A stretch of 64,000 bases of DNA. It comes from Jannaschia formosa. GTDB taxonomy: Bacteria; Pseudomonadota; Alphaproteobacteria; Rhodobacterales; Rhodobacteraceae. Shown here piece after piece: positions 8,030 through 16,546 of the stretch (position 1 is the stretch's first letter; the number at the start of each line of letters is the position of its first letter). The stretch spans positions 1 to 64,000 of the forward strand of contig NZ_QPLJ01000009.1 of the NCBI RefSeq assembly GCF_003340555.1, in the 5' to 3' direction. The notes under the pieces are model-generated. The model searched no databases, had not been told where the DNA came from, and was given only the letters and a program-made list of their open reading frames with translations. The translations under genes were made by a program, and so were the position numbers.

Positions 8030-9084
8030 CAGATATCTCCACAGACGGGGCAGTCGGGGCGGCGCGTCACCTTGATCCGGCGGGCATCGGCGTCGAGCCC
8101 GTCCCAGGTCAGAAGCGCCCCGCGCAGCGGGGTGCCGGCGCCGGTGATCTCCTTTATCGCCTCCAGCGCCATGGCCGCGCCGATGATACCGGGCAGCGCG
8201 CCCACGACCCCGGCCTCGGCGCAAGGCGGCGCGAGCCCCGGCGCGGGCGCCTCGAGGAAGAGGCAGGCGAGGCAGGGCGCGCCGCCTGCCGGGTCGTAGA
8301 TCGTCAGTTGCCCTTCCCACTGGGTAATCGCCCCGGCGATCACGGGAACGCCGGTCGCGACGGCGGCGCGGTTCACGATCTCCCGCGTGGCGAAGCTGTC
8401 CGAGCCGTCGAGGACCAGGTCGTAGTCCGAAAACAGATCCTCAGCGATCTCGGGCGTGAGCCTCCGGTTGTAGGGGCGCACGGTCACATGCGGATTGACG
8501 TCGGCGATGGCGGCCTTGGCCGAGAAGACCTTGGGCTGGCCGGTGCGCGCGTCGGTATGCGCGATCTGGCGTTGCAGGTTCGACACGTCGACCGTGTCGT
8601 CGTCGATCACCCCGATCGTGCCCACCCCCGCCGCGCCGAGGTAAAGCAGCGCGGGCGAGCCGAGCCCCCCTGCCCCGACCACCAGCACCTTGGCCTCCTT
8701 CAGCTTGCGCTGGCCCGTCCCGCCGATCTCGCGCAGGACGACATGGCGGGCGTAGCGTTCCAGCTCGACCGCCGAGAAGGGGCCGGAGGGGACGGGCGCG
8801 GCCTGCTCCTCCCGCCGGGCCTGCGCCGCCTCGGCCCGACCGCGGATGCGCAGGAAGACGGCCCGGTAGAGCAGGACCGCCAGGATCATTCCACCGAGGA
8901 TCAGCCATTGCGCCGCGCTGCCGCCCAGGCTTTCGCGCAGCGGATGGCCGTCGGGCAGCGCAATCTGGACGAACAGCACCGCCACGTAGAGCAGGCCGAT
9001 CATGTAGAGCCGCGCCTGCACCGGCGTCTTCAGGAACCACCCGAGTCCCCAGAGCGCCGCCGCGAGAAGGAGGACCAGCGTCAT
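8029..9084 (-). CDS. moeB: MoeB/ThiF/HesA-family adenylyltransferase with N-terminal membrane segments
   Basis: A 351-residue E1-like enzyme. The nucleotide-binding [15 protein letters not shown] loop, the [13 protein letters not shown] segment and DGSDSF match MoeB/ThiF, which adenylate the C-terminus of MoaD or ThiS. Two CxxC pairs (CLAC and CPVC) match the structural zinc site. There is no C-terminal rhodanese domain. Unusually, about 75 N-terminal residues form two to three hydrophobic segments, so the enzyme is probably held in the inner membrane. Its ATG overlaps the dut stop (ATGA). MoeB is favoured over ThiF only by similarity. Confidence 0.85.
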   Translation of the reverse strand: MTLVLLLAAALWGLGWFLKTPVQARLYMIGLLYVAVLFVQIALPDGHPLRESLGGSAAQWLILGGMILAVLLYRAVFLRIRGRAEAAQARREEQAAPVPSGPFSAVELERYARHVVLREIGGTGQRKLKEAKVLVVGAGGLGSPALLYLGAAGVGTIGVIDDDTVDVSNLQRQIAHTDARTGQPKVFSAKAAIADVNPHVTVRPYNRRLTPEIAEDLFSDYDLVLDGSDSFATREIVNRAAVATGVPVIAGAITQWEGQLTIYDPAGGAPCLACLFLEAPAPGLAPPCAEAGVVGALPGIIGAAMALEAIKEITGAGTPLRGALLTWDGLDADARRIKVTRRPDCPVCGDI

Positions 9085-9536
9085 GTCCCGGTCGACCCGA
9101 AGCCGCCCGCGCCCCGCGCGCTCGGCGGCAGCGCCGCCACCTCGACGAAGCGCACGGCCGAGACCGGCGCCACCACGGCCTGCGCGATGCGCATTCCGTG
9201 GGTTACTTCGAAAGGCGCCTCGCCGTGGTTGATCAGGATCACGCCCAGCGGGCCGCGATAGTCGCTGTCGATGGTCCCGGGCGCGTTCAGCAGCGTGACG
9301 CCGTGCTTCAGCGCCAGGCCGGAGCGGGGGCGCAGCTGCATCTCCCAGCCTTCGGGGATCGCCACGTGAAGCCCCGTCGCGATCAGGGCACGGGCGCCGG
9401 GGGCGAGCGTGATCGTCGCGCCGCCCGTGTCGGCACGCAGGTCGGCCCCCGCCGCGCCCTCGGTGGCCAGCGCCGGGAGGGGCAGGTTGGGGTCCGCGCC
9501 CTCGGCCCGGGTGACGTCGATGCGCACCGAAGTCAT
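9081..9536 (-). CDS. dut: dUTP diphosphatase
   Basis: A 151-residue trimeric dUTPase that hydrolyses dUTP to dUMP and pyrophosphate, keeping uracil out of DNA and feeding dTMP synthesis. All five motifs are visible: [44 protein letters not shown], and the C-terminal [10 protein letters not shown]. Length is normal. It overlaps coaBC upstream (ATGA at 9533-9536) and the moeB-like gene downstream. The coaBC-dut pairing is common in proteobacteria. Confidence 0.96.
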   Translation of the reverse strand: MTSVRIDVTRAEGADPNLPLPALATEGAAGADLRADTGGATITLAPGARALIATGLHVAIPEGWEMQLRPRSGLALKHGVTLLNAPGTIDSDYRGPLGVILINHGEAPFEVTHGMRIAQAVVAPVSAVRFVEVAALPPSARGAGGFGSTGT

Positions 9537-10735
9537 GCCAGCGCCTCGGCGATGCGGTGGGCGAGACGGCGCGCCGTCTCGGCCTTGGACAGGCGGGGCC
9601 AGGGCTCCGCCCCCGCCTCGGAGATAAGGGTGACGGCATTCTCGGAGCCGCCCATGATGCCCGTCGCCGGCGAGACGTCATTGGCGACGATCCAGTCGCA
9701 GCCCTTGCGCGTCCGCTTGGCCGTCGCGTGAGTCACGACGTCGCCCTGCGCGTCGCCCGTCTCGGCGGCGAAACCCACGACGAGGCGCGGGCGCTGCGGC
9801 GACTGGCAGACCATGCGCAGGATGTCGGGGTTCTCGGCGAAATCCAGCGGGGGAGCCTTGCCGCTGCCGTCCTTCTTCATCTTCGACCCACTCGCGTTGG
9901 CGACGCGCCAGTCGGCCACGGCGGCGGCCATCACGGCGGCGTCGGCAGGCAGCGCCGCCTCGACCGCCGCCAGCATCTCGCGCGCGGTCTCGACCCGGAT
10001 CACCTCGACGCCTTCGGGCGGCACCTCCGCCGGGCCGGTGACGAAGCTGACCCGCGCGCCCAGGTCGCGCAGCGCGGCGGCGATTGCCGCCCCCTGCGCC
10101 CCGGAGGAGCGGTTGGCGATGTAGCGCACGGGGTCGATCGGCTCATGCGTCGGGCCGGAGGTGACGAGGACATGCCGCCCCTTCAGCGGTCCGTCCGCGA
10201 AGAAGGCACCGATGGCGGCGACGATTTCGGGCACCTCGGCCAGCCGGCCGGGGCCGAACTCCCCGCAGGCCATCGGCCCCTCGTCGGGGCCGACGACGCG
10301 GATGCCGTCGGCGCGAAGCGTGGCGAGGTTCCGCTGCGTCGCCGGGTGCTGCCACATCCGGACGTTCATCGCGGGGACGATCATCACCGGCTTGTCGGTC
10401 GCCATCAGCAGGGTCGTTGCCAGGTCGTCCGCCATACCCGCCGCCATCCGGCCCATCAGGTTCGCCGTCGCCGGGACGACCACGACCAGGTCGGCGGCGC
10501 GGCTCAGTTCGATATGGCCCATCTCCGCCTCGTCGGTCAGGTCGAACAGGTCGCGATAGACCTTCGACGCGGCCAGCGCCGAGACCGAGAGCGGGGTAAC
10601 GAACTGCTCCGCCGCCGCGGTGAGCACGGGAGTCACATGCGCGCCCTGCTCGCGCAGGCGCCGGATCAGGTCCAGCGCCTTGAAGGCGGCGATGCCGCCG
10701 CCGATCACCAGCAGGATGCGCTTGTCGGTCAGCAT
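9533..10735 (-). CDS. coaBC: Bifunctional phosphopantothenoylcysteine decarboxylase/phosphopantothenate-cysteine ligase
   Basis: A 400-residue fusion enzyme of coenzyme A synthesis. The N-terminal flavin domain (about 1-180) has GGIAAFK, the PAMNVRMW motif near residue 123 and the [10 protein letters not shown] substrate clamp with its cysteine. The C-terminal ligase domain (about 185-400) starts with [20 protein letters not shown] and contains the KMKK motif and IVANDVS. Both activities therefore look intact. It heads the overlapping group coaBC-dut-moeB-HD hydrolase. Confidence 0.95.
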   Translation of the reverse strand: MLTDKRILLVIGGGIAAFKALDLIRRLREQGAHVTPVLTAAAEQFVTPLSVSALAASKVYRDLFDLTDEAEMGHIELSRAADLVVVVPATANLMGRMAAGMADDLATTLLMATDKPVMIVPAMNVRMWQHPATQRNLATLRADGIRVVGPDEGPMACGEFGPGRLAEVPEIVAAIGAFFADGPLKGRHVLVTSGPTHEPIDPVRYIANRSSGAQGAAIAAALRDLGARVSFVTGPAEVPPEGVEVIRVETAREMLAAVEAALPADAAVMAAAVADWRVANASGSKMKKDGSGKAPPLDFAENPDILRMVCQSPQRPRLVVGFAAETGDAQGDVVTHATAKRTRKGCDWIVANDVSPATGIMGGSENAVTLISEAGAEPWPRLSKAETARRLAHRIAEALA

Positions 10736-10833
10736 GGTGGTTTCCGTTCTGCGTCGCGGCCACGTTTAGCCATGCCGCGCGCGCGGCGTCGACCTCCGAT
10801 CGTCGTGGGCGGGTCCCAAGGGCCCATGGCCCT

Positions 10834-11559
10834 TCAGCGGAAGGCGTCGCAAGGGTCGGGACGGTCCGCAGGCGCGGGCGCGTCCAGCACGACGTCGCCA
10901 CCGGGCGGCACGCTTCCCTCCTCGCCCTGCACGACCGCGACCACCTCGATCCCGGGCCGGACCCGCGCGATGGCGGCGGGCACGCCCCAGTCGGCGCGGG
11001 CATGGCCGTTCCCGGCGATCAGCACGACCGGGGCGCCGAACCGGTCCAGCGCGTCGAGCGTGCGCGCCGCAAGCCGAGCATCGACCGCGCGCTGGCGGGC
11101 GACGAATTGCGGCAGCAGCTCCGCCGGCAGGACGCCGCAATGGGCGTCGGCCTGCAACGCCTCGCGCGTAGCCTGCTCGGTCTCGGGCAGGGGCATGTCC
11201 AGCCCGTAGGCCGACAGGTCGCCCGCCTCGCCCGCAGCGCCGAGGACGGGCACGCCGATCGCGTCGAACACAGGCATGTATATCGCGATGTCGGGCCAGC
11301 CCGCCTCGGACCAGCCGAGCAGCGCGTCGAGCGCCTGCGGATCGCGCGGCCGGTCCGGGCCGAGCCGGGCGGCCTGCTCCGGGTCGAGCATCTCGAACAC
11401 GACGGCGGTCGGCGCGATCTGCTCGATCAGCGCCCCTTGCGCCGCGTGATGCGCGGGATTGTCGTGGACTTCGCCCAGCACATAGACCTGCCCCGAAGGC
11501 AGCTCTACGGCGCCGGCCGGACAGGTCAGCGCCAGGCAGAGGAGGGCGACCCGGGTCAG
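10834..11559 (-). CDS. ChaN-family (haem-binding) secreted protein downstream of rpoH
   Basis: About 241 residues with a signal peptide (VALLCLALTCPAGA) followed by VYVLGEVHDNPAHH and VVFEML, the hallmarks of the ChaN/Tiki-like family, some of which bind haem. A later IAGNGHARADWGVP segment also fits. No ATG, GTG or TTG lies at the right place: the nearest canonical start is about 210 bases inside rpoH. The proposed start is CTG at 11559, overlapping the rpoH stop as CTGA, which yields a well-formed signal peptide (M)TRVALLC. Coupling to rpoH suggests stress-linked expression. Confidence 0.78.
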   Translation of the reverse strand: MTRVALLCLALTCPAGAVELPSGQVYVLGEVHDNPAHHAAQGALIEQIAPTAVVFEMLDPEQAARLGPDRPRDPQALDALLGWSEAGWPDIAIYMPVFDAIGVPVLGAAGEAGDLSAYGLDMPLPETEQATREALQADAHCGVLPAELLPQFVARQRAVDARLAARTLDALDRFGAPVVLIAGNGHARADWGVPAAIARVRPGIEVVAVVQGEEGSVPPGGDVVLDAPAPADRPDPCDAFR

Positions 11560-12434
11560 TTGAGGAACCCAAGCACCTCGCGGGACTGCTTTTCCAGCGT
11601 CTTGCGCATCTTGGCGAAGGCGGCGGCCTCCAGCTGGCGGACCCGCTCCTTCGAGAGGTTCAGCTCGTTGCCGAGGCTTTCGAGCGTGCGCGGCTCCTCG
11701 CGCAGCTTCCGCTCCCGCACGATGAAGCGTTCCCGCTCGTTGAGCGCGGACAGCGCCGTCAGCAGCCACTGGCGCAGTGTCTCGGTGTCGTGGTCGTTCT
11801 GGACGATCTGGTCAGCCTGCGTCGTCTCGTCTTCCAGGGTGTCGATCCACTCGCGCCCGTCCTCGTCCGAGGATTGCGTGGCGTTGAGGCTGAAGTCGGA
11901 GCCCGACAGCCGGCCCTCCATCATCTCGACGTCGTGCAGCGGCACGCCCACTTCCTTGGCGATCCGCTCGCGCAGGGTCTGGCGGTCGAGGGTCACGCCC
12001 TCGGCCATCGCCTCCCGCTCCAGCCGGGCCTGGACGCGGCGCAGGTTGAAGAACAGCGACTTCTGCGACGATGTGGAACCGGTCCGCACCATCGACCAGT
12101 TGCGCATCACGTGGTCCTGGATCGAGGCCTTGATCCACCAGACCGCATAGGTGCTGAACCGGACGCCGCGATCGGGGTCGAACTTCTCGGCGGCCTTCAT
12201 CAGGCCCAGCCCCGCCTCCTGGATGAGGTCGTTCATCGGCGCGCCGTAGCGCTTGAACTTCGCCGCCATCGAGATCGCGAGGCGCATATAGGCTGTGATC
12301 AGACGGTGCAGGCTTTCCTCGCAGCGCTGGTCCCGCCAGGCATATGCCAGTTTGAGCTCGGTCTCCGCGTCCAGAAGCTCCGCCTTCATGGCGCGCCTTG
12401 ACAGGGACATGTCGCTATTGAAATCCAAAGCCAT
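11556..12434 (-). CDS. rpoH: RNA polymerase sigma-32 factor, RpoHII type
   Basis: A 292-residue sigma factor. Region 2 is clear (RLAISMAAKFKRYGAPMNDLIQ, then VRFSTYAVWWIKASIQDHV), the RpoH box QKSLFFNLRR follows, and region 4 has LNLSKERVRQLE. The start MALDFNSDMSLSRRAMK and overall sequence are like the second sigma-32 of Rhodobacter (RpoHII), which in that genus serves the singlet-oxygen response under RpoE control, rather than RpoHI. A candidate RpoE-type promoter lies upstream. Its stop overlaps the proposed start of the ChaN-like gene. Confidence 0.92.
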   Translation of the reverse strand: MALDFNSDMSLSRRAMKAELLDAETELKLAYAWRDQRCEESLHRLITAYMRLAISMAAKFKRYGAPMNDLIQEAGLGLMKAAEKFDPDRGVRFSTYAVWWIKASIQDHVMRNWSMVRTGSTSSQKSLFFNLRRVQARLEREAMAEGVTLDRQTLRERIAKEVGVPLHDVEMMEGRLSGSDFSLNATQSSDEDGREWIDTLEDETTQADQIVQNDHDTETLRQWLLTALSALNERERFIVRERKLREEPRTLESLGNELNLSKERVRQLEAAAFAKMRKTLEKQSREVLGFLN

Positions 12435-12504
12435 ACGTCAACCTCTCCGCCGGTGCAGCCCGCCGTCTCGCGCGACGGGGCTGTCGTTTTCGTCGTGCTG
12501 TATT

Positions 12505-12534
12505 CAATTACGAGGCGACCGGCCTCCTGGATTA
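12505..12534 (-). promoter_or_regulatory. Candidate RpoE-type (ECF) promoter for rpoH
   Basis: On the minus strand TAATCC (12534-12529) is followed after 18 bases by TAATTG (12510-12505). Rhodobacter RpoE promoters are recalled as TGATCC-N18-TAA, so five of six bases match in the first element and the spacing is the same. The site is about 70 bases before the rpoH ATG. In Rhodobacter sphaeroides rpoHII is known to be RpoE-dependent. Confidence 0.45.
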
Positions 12535-12548
12535 GAAAAAGTTGCCAG

Positions 12549-13058
12549 ATGGACAAAAGTTCCCGACTGACCCTTGTTCTCGGCCACGCGGCCTCGGGGA
12601 AATCCGCCTGGGCCGAGGCGCAGGTCCTGGCCTTGGGCGGGCGGCCGACCTATGTCGCGACCGCCGCGCTCGGGGATGCGGAGATGGCCGCCAAGGCCCG
12701 CGCCCATGCCGCGCGACGCGGCGACGCCTGGGTGCTGATCGAGGGGCCGGAGGATCTGGCCGCCACCTGCCGCGCCTTGACCGGCCCGGTTCTGGTCGAC
12801 TGCGCGACGATGTGGCTGACCCGCCTGATGATGGAAGACCGCGACTGGCAGGAACCCGCCGCCGGCTGGATCGACGCAATGCGCGGGAATCGGGCGATAT
12901 TCCACGTCGTTAGCAACGATGTCGGCGGCGGTGTGACGCCCGACAACGCGCTCGCCCGCGGATTCCAGAGGGCGCAGGGAGAGCTTAACCAGAGGCTCGC
13001 CGCGGCGGCGGATCGCGTGGTGCTGGTGACGGCCGGTCTGCCGCAGGTGCTCAAGTGA
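12549..13058 (+). CDS. cobU: Adenosylcobinamide kinase / adenosylcobinamide-phosphate guanylyltransferase
   Basis: A 169-residue CobU/CobP enzyme that phosphorylates adenosylcobinamide and then attaches GMP, in the late steps of vitamin B12 synthesis or salvage. The P-loop GHAASGKS is near residues 12-19, followed by the YVATAALGDAEMAAKARAH segment, DCATMWLTRLM and VVSNDVGGGVTPDNALARGF, all typical. The ATG at 12549 is preferred over an in-frame start at 12453 that lies in the rpoH promoter region. Its stop overlaps the next gene (GTGA). No cobalamin riboswitch is recognisable upstream. Confidence 0.92.
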   Translation: MDKSSRLTLVLGHAASGKSAWAEAQVLALGGRPTYVATAALGDAEMAAKARAHAARRGDAWVLIEGPEDLAATCRALTGPVLVDCATMWLTRLMMEDRDWQEPAAGWIDAMRGNRAIFHVVSNDVGGGVTPDNALARGFQRAQGELNQRLAAAADRVVLVTAGLPQVLK

Positions 13059-13612
13059 CGCGGCTCTGGCTCATCCGCCACGGCCCCACCCATGCGAGGC
13101 GCATGATCGGCTGGACCGACCTGCCCGCCGACCTGACCGACGCCGCCGCGCTCGCCCGGCTGGAGGCCGCGCTGCCCGACGCGCCCGTGGTCAGCAGCGA
13201 CCTGATCCGCGCCGTGGCGACCGCCGATGCGGTGCAGGGCCGCCGCGACCGTCTGCCGCACATGCACGCCCTGCGCGAGTTCCATTACGGCGCCTGGGAG
13301 GACCGCGCCGTCGGCGAGATCGACGAGCCGGCCCTGCGCGCCTATTTCGAGACCCCCGGCTCCGTCCGCGCGCCGGGGGGCGAATCCTGGAACGACGTCG
13401 CCGCCCGCGTCTTCGCCGCGCTGCGCGACCTCGCCCGCGGCCCCGACCTGATCGTCGTCGCTCATATGGGGGTGATCCTGACCCTCTGGGCCCGGGCGCG
13501 CGGCGTCGCCCCCTACGAGGCGCTGGCGCAGAAGATCGACAACCTGTCCCTGACGCGGATCGACTGGAACGAAGGCCGCATGGTGCCGCATTTTGCGAAC
13601 CGGCGCCCCTGA
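13055..13612 (+). CDS. cobC: Histidine phosphatase, likely alpha-ribazole phosphatase
   Basis: A 185-residue phosphoglycerate-mutase-like phosphatase with the catalytic LIRHG near residue 6 and the second histidine in VVAHMGVI. The GTG start overlaps the cobU stop (GTGA). That coupling points to removal of the 5'-phosphate in adenosylcobalamin assembly (CobC), although the family contains many other phosphatases. No further cobalamin gene follows. Confidence 0.8.
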   Translation: MTRLWLIRHGPTHARRMIGWTDLPADLTDAAALARLEAALPDAPVVSSDLIRAVATADAVQGRRDRLPHMHALREFHYGAWEDRAVGEIDEPALRAYFETPGSVRAPGGESWNDVAARVFAALRDLARGPDLIVVAHMGVILTLWARARGVAPYEALAQKIDNLSLTRIDWNEGRMVPHFANRRP

Positions 13613-13691
13613 GGCGGCGTTCGCGCCCCGTGATGGGTCGCGCAAGAAAGCTGATTTCCCGCACGCGACCAGCCAGGATAGCCTGCGCGCC

Positions 13692-14576
13692 ATGACCCAC
13701 GAACTCCTCATCGGCGATCGCGCCTATTCCAGCTGGTCGCTGCGCGGCTGGCTCCTGTTCCACGCCTTCGGGCTGCCCGTCCGGGAGCGGACGACGCGGA
13801 TGTATTCCGACGAGTTCGCCCGCGACCTGGCCGGTTTCGCGCCCGCGCGCACCGTTCCGGTGGTGCGCACGCCCGAGGGCGGTCTCTGGACCGACAGCAT
13901 CGCCATCGCCGAAGGGCTGGCCGAGGCCTTCCCCGAGGCCGGCCATTGGCCCGCCGCCCCGAAGGCCCGCGCCGCGGCCCGGTCCTTGGTGGCCGAGATG
14001 CATGCCGGCTTCACCGCCTTGCGCAGCGCCTGCCCGATGAACCTGCGCGTGAAGTCCGGGGGCTTCGTTCCGTCCGAGGCCGTGCTGGCCGACCTCGCCC
14101 GGCTGGAGACGCTCTGGTCCCATGCGCGCGGTCTGGCCGAGGCCGGCCCCTGGCTCTTCGGCGCCTACAGCGCCGCCGACGCCTTCTACGCCCCGGTCGC
14201 GATGCGCATCGCCGGCTACGGCCTGCCGGTCTCCGAATCCGCGCGGTCCTATGTCGCCGCGCACCTGTCGCACGGGCCGCTCCGCCGCTGGCGCGCCATG
14301 GGCGAGGCGCAGGACCGGACGCTGGACGTCTACGAGGTGATCGCCCCGGCGGAGCCCTTCCCGATGCCCGCGCCCCTCCCCGCCCGCGCCGTGGCAGAGG
14401 GCCCCTCTCGAAACGAGGCCTGCCCCTATTCCGGCAAGCCGGTCACCCATTTCCTTGAGCTCGACGGCCAGGTCTGGGGCTTCTGCAACGCCTTCTGCCG
14501 CGACAAGACGGTCGCCGATCCCGAGGCATGGCCCGCCTTCATGGCGATCGTCGCGGAGCACCGCACGGCGCGTTAA
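13692..14576 (+). CDS. Glutathione S-transferase family protein with C-terminal TRASH-like motif
   Basis: A 294-residue protein. Residues 1-80 form a thioredoxin-fold GST domain (DRAYSSWSLRGWLLFHAFGL, then a PVV segment and the TDSIAIAEGLAE loop), and residues 90-215 are the helical domain. After a proline-rich linker (222-232) comes a short tail with C244-X20-C265-X3-C269 (ACPYSGKP...GFCNAFC), the spacing of TRASH/YHS metal-binding modules. The pairing suggests a thiol-transfer protein that senses or carries a metal, but no substrate is indicated. Two TTAACC boxes lie at its 3' end. Confidence 0.8.
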   Translation: MTHELLIGDRAYSSWSLRGWLLFHAFGLPVRERTTRMYSDEFARDLAGFAPARTVPVVRTPEGGLWTDSIAIAEGLAEAFPEAGHWPAAPKARAAARSLVAEMHAGFTALRSACPMNLRVKSGGFVPSEAVLADLARLETLWSHARGLAEAGPWLFGAYSAADAFYAPVAMRIAGYGLPVSESARSYVAAHLSHGPLRRWRAMGEAQDRTLDVYEVIAPAEPFPMPAPLPARAVAEGPSRNEACPYSGKPVTHFLELDGQVWGFCNAFCRDKTVADPEAWPAFMAIVAEHRTAR

Positions 14577-14604
14577 CCATTCGGTAGCACATTTGCCGTT
14601 AACC
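14573..14604. promoter_or_regulatory. Two TTAACC boxes before comM (possible CtrA-type half sites)
   Basis: TTAACCAT at 14573-14580 and TTAACC at 14599-14604 lie just before comM, 26 bases apart. TTAACCAT resembles half of the alphaproteobacterial CtrA site. The canonical spacing of TTAA-N7-TTAA is not met, so this is only suggestive. Confidence 0.25.
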
Positions 14605-14626
14605 TTTCCGAAACAGGGGAGCGGCG

Positions 14627-16141
14627 ATGCTGGCACGGACCACGACGGTCGCCTTCGAGGGGCTGGAGGCGCGGGCCGTCGACGTGCAATGCGCCGTTTC
14701 TCCGGGGATGCCCGGCTTCGCCATCGTCGGCCTGCCCGACAAGGCCGTCTCCGAGGCGCGCGACCGCATCCGCACCGCCCTGTCGGAGCTGTCGATCGCG
14801 CTGCCGTCGAAGAAGGTGACCGTCAACCTGTCGCCCGCCGACCTGCCGAAGGAAGGCGCGCATTTCGACCTGCCCATCGCGCTGTCCCTGCTCGCCGCCC
14901 TGGAGATCGTGCCAGCCGAGGCGGTCGCCCGCGCGGTGTCGATCGGGGAGATGTCGCTCGACGGAGCGCTCGTCGCCGTGGCCGGCGCGCTGCCCGCTGC
15001 GGTGACGGCAGGCGCGCTGGGCGCCACGCTCTTCTGCCCTGAAGCCTGCGGGCCCGAGGCCGCCTGGGTCGACGCCACCCCGGTCCATGCCGCGCCCTCG
15101 CTCAAGGCGCTGATCGACCACCTGACCGGCGTCAGGCCGCTCGACGTCGCGACCAGGGGGCGGCTCGCCGCCGATCCGTCATCCGCCTGCCTGCGCGACG
15201 TGCGCGGGCAGGACCGCGCCAAGCGCGCGCTGGAGATCGCCGCCGCCGGGCGCCACCACCTGTTCCTCGTCGGGCCGCCCGGCGCGGGCAAGTCCATGCT
15301 CGCCGCGCGGCTGCCGGGCCTGCTGCCCCCGCTCTCGCCGATGGAATCGCTCGACTCGTCGATGATCCACTCGCTCGCGGGCACGCTGGAGGAAGGTGGC
15401 ATCCTGTCCCGCCGCCCGTTTCAGGAGCCTCATCATACCGCCTCGAAGGCGGCCATCGTCGGCGGCGGCAAGAAGGCGGGGCCGGGGCAGATCAGCCTCG
15501 CCCATAATGGTGTGCTGTTCATGGACGAGTTTCCGGAATTCTCGCGCGACGTGCTGGAGACCCTGCGCCAGCCGATCGAGACCGGAGAGGTCGTGATCGC
15601 CCGCGCCAACGCCCATGTCCGCTATCCCTGCCGTTTCCTGCTGGTCGCCGCCGCCAATCCCTGCCGCTGCGGGATGCTGTTCGACGCCAACGCCGCTTGC
15701 ACCCGGGCGCCGAGCTGCGGCGAGGACTACATGGCGCGCGTCTCGGGCCCGCTGATGGACCGCTTCGACCTGCGGCTGGAGGTGCCGTCGGTCGACGTCG
15801 CCGACCTCGCCCTGCCGCCCTCCGGCGACGCCTCGGCCACGGTGGCCGAGCGGGTCGCCGCCGCCCGCGCGGTCCAGGCCGCGCGCTATGCCGGGGCCGA
15901 GAGCGTCACCGTGAACGCGGACGTGTCGGGCGACGCGCTGATGGCCGTGGCCGAGCCCGATGCCGAGGGGCGGGAGCTTCTGACCCGCGCGGCCACGCGT
16001 TTCGGCCTGACGGCGCGGGGCTATCACCGCGTGCTCAAGGTCGCGCGCACCATCGCCGACCTCGCCGGAGAGCCCGGCGTTCGCCGCCCCCATGTCGCCG
16101 AGGCGCTCTCCTACCGGCTGATCGCCGCCCGCGACACCTGA
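14627..16141 (+). CDS. comM: YifB/ComM-family Mg-chelatase-like AAA+ ATPase
   Basis: A 504-residue protein with an N-terminal Lon-like fold (about 1-170) and a central AAA+ domain: Walker A GPPGAGKSML near residues 218-227 and the FMDEFPEF Walker B near 297. The C-terminal Mg-chelatase segment has the cysteine-rich NPCRCG and DRFDLRLEVP. Length is standard. ComM is a hexameric branch-migration helicase used in natural transformation in Vibrio and Acinetobacter; most bacteria carry it without known competence. It appears to be transcribed alone. Confidence 0.92.
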   Translation: MLARTTTVAFEGLEARAVDVQCAVSPGMPGFAIVGLPDKAVSEARDRIRTALSELSIALPSKKVTVNLSPADLPKEGAHFDLPIALSLLAALEIVPAEAVARAVSIGEMSLDGALVAVAGALPAAVTAGALGATLFCPEACGPEAAWVDATPVHAAPSLKALIDHLTGVRPLDVATRGRLAADPSSACLRDVRGQDRAKRALEIAAAGRHHLFLVGPPGAGKSMLAARLPGLLPPLSPMESLDSSMIHSLAGTLEEGGILSRRPFQEPHHTASKAAIVGGGKKAGPGQISLAHNGVLFMDEFPEFSRDVLETLRQPIETGEVVIARANAHVRYPCRFLLVAAANPCRCGMLFDANAACTRAPSCGEDYMARVSGPLMDRFDLRLEVPSVDVADLALPPSGDASATVAERVAAARAVQAARYAGAESVTVNADVSGDALMAVAEPDAEGRELLTRAATRFGLTARGYHRVLKVARTIADLAGEPGVRRPHVAEALSYRLIAARDT

Positions 16142-16546
16142 GCGGGCGAGAAGCCTCGGATCGCGACGCGGCCGACGGGTCCGGGCCTGGCGGGGGCTGG
16201 GCCTCGCCGTCCCGCGCCCTTCCCTCCAGCCCCAGCGGACGAGGCGCGTCCCGCGCCGCCAGCTTCGCCGTGCGACCTTCGGCGCAGCGGCCCGCGCGAC
16301 CCGGCCTCTCTCCCCGGATTGGAGCCAAGGGCGGCGGGAGGGGCATCCGTGACAGCGGCGATCTCGCAACCCCCGGGGGCACCCGGCCTCGAGGCAGGGC
16401 CTCCCTCGACTCGACCGGCGCGCCCGCCTCGAGGGCGTCCACGACGCGAGGGTCCCGCCAGGCTTCGCCTGCGCGGATCCCTCGCCACGGGGGACCGGCC
16501 CCCGGCCCCGGCACGCCCGGCGTTCCGCCGGACGCGGCGGCCTGGC
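16142..16546. other. 405-bp intergenic region with imperfect hairpins
   Basis: No reading frame here is convincing. The region separates convergent comM (plus) and fliL (minus). It holds a long imperfect hairpin at 16447-16484, in which CGAGGG and CAGGC on the left pair with GCCTG and CCCTCG around a TTC loop. Other short GGCCTC/TCGAGG inverted segments lie at about 16380-16440. It may serve as a two-way terminator, although no T-run is present. Confidence 0.5.

Noticed and set aside
12435-12548. Possible cobalamin riboswitch before cobU
   Set aside because: The gap is too short, shared with the rpoH promoter, and lacks the conserved B12-box sequence.
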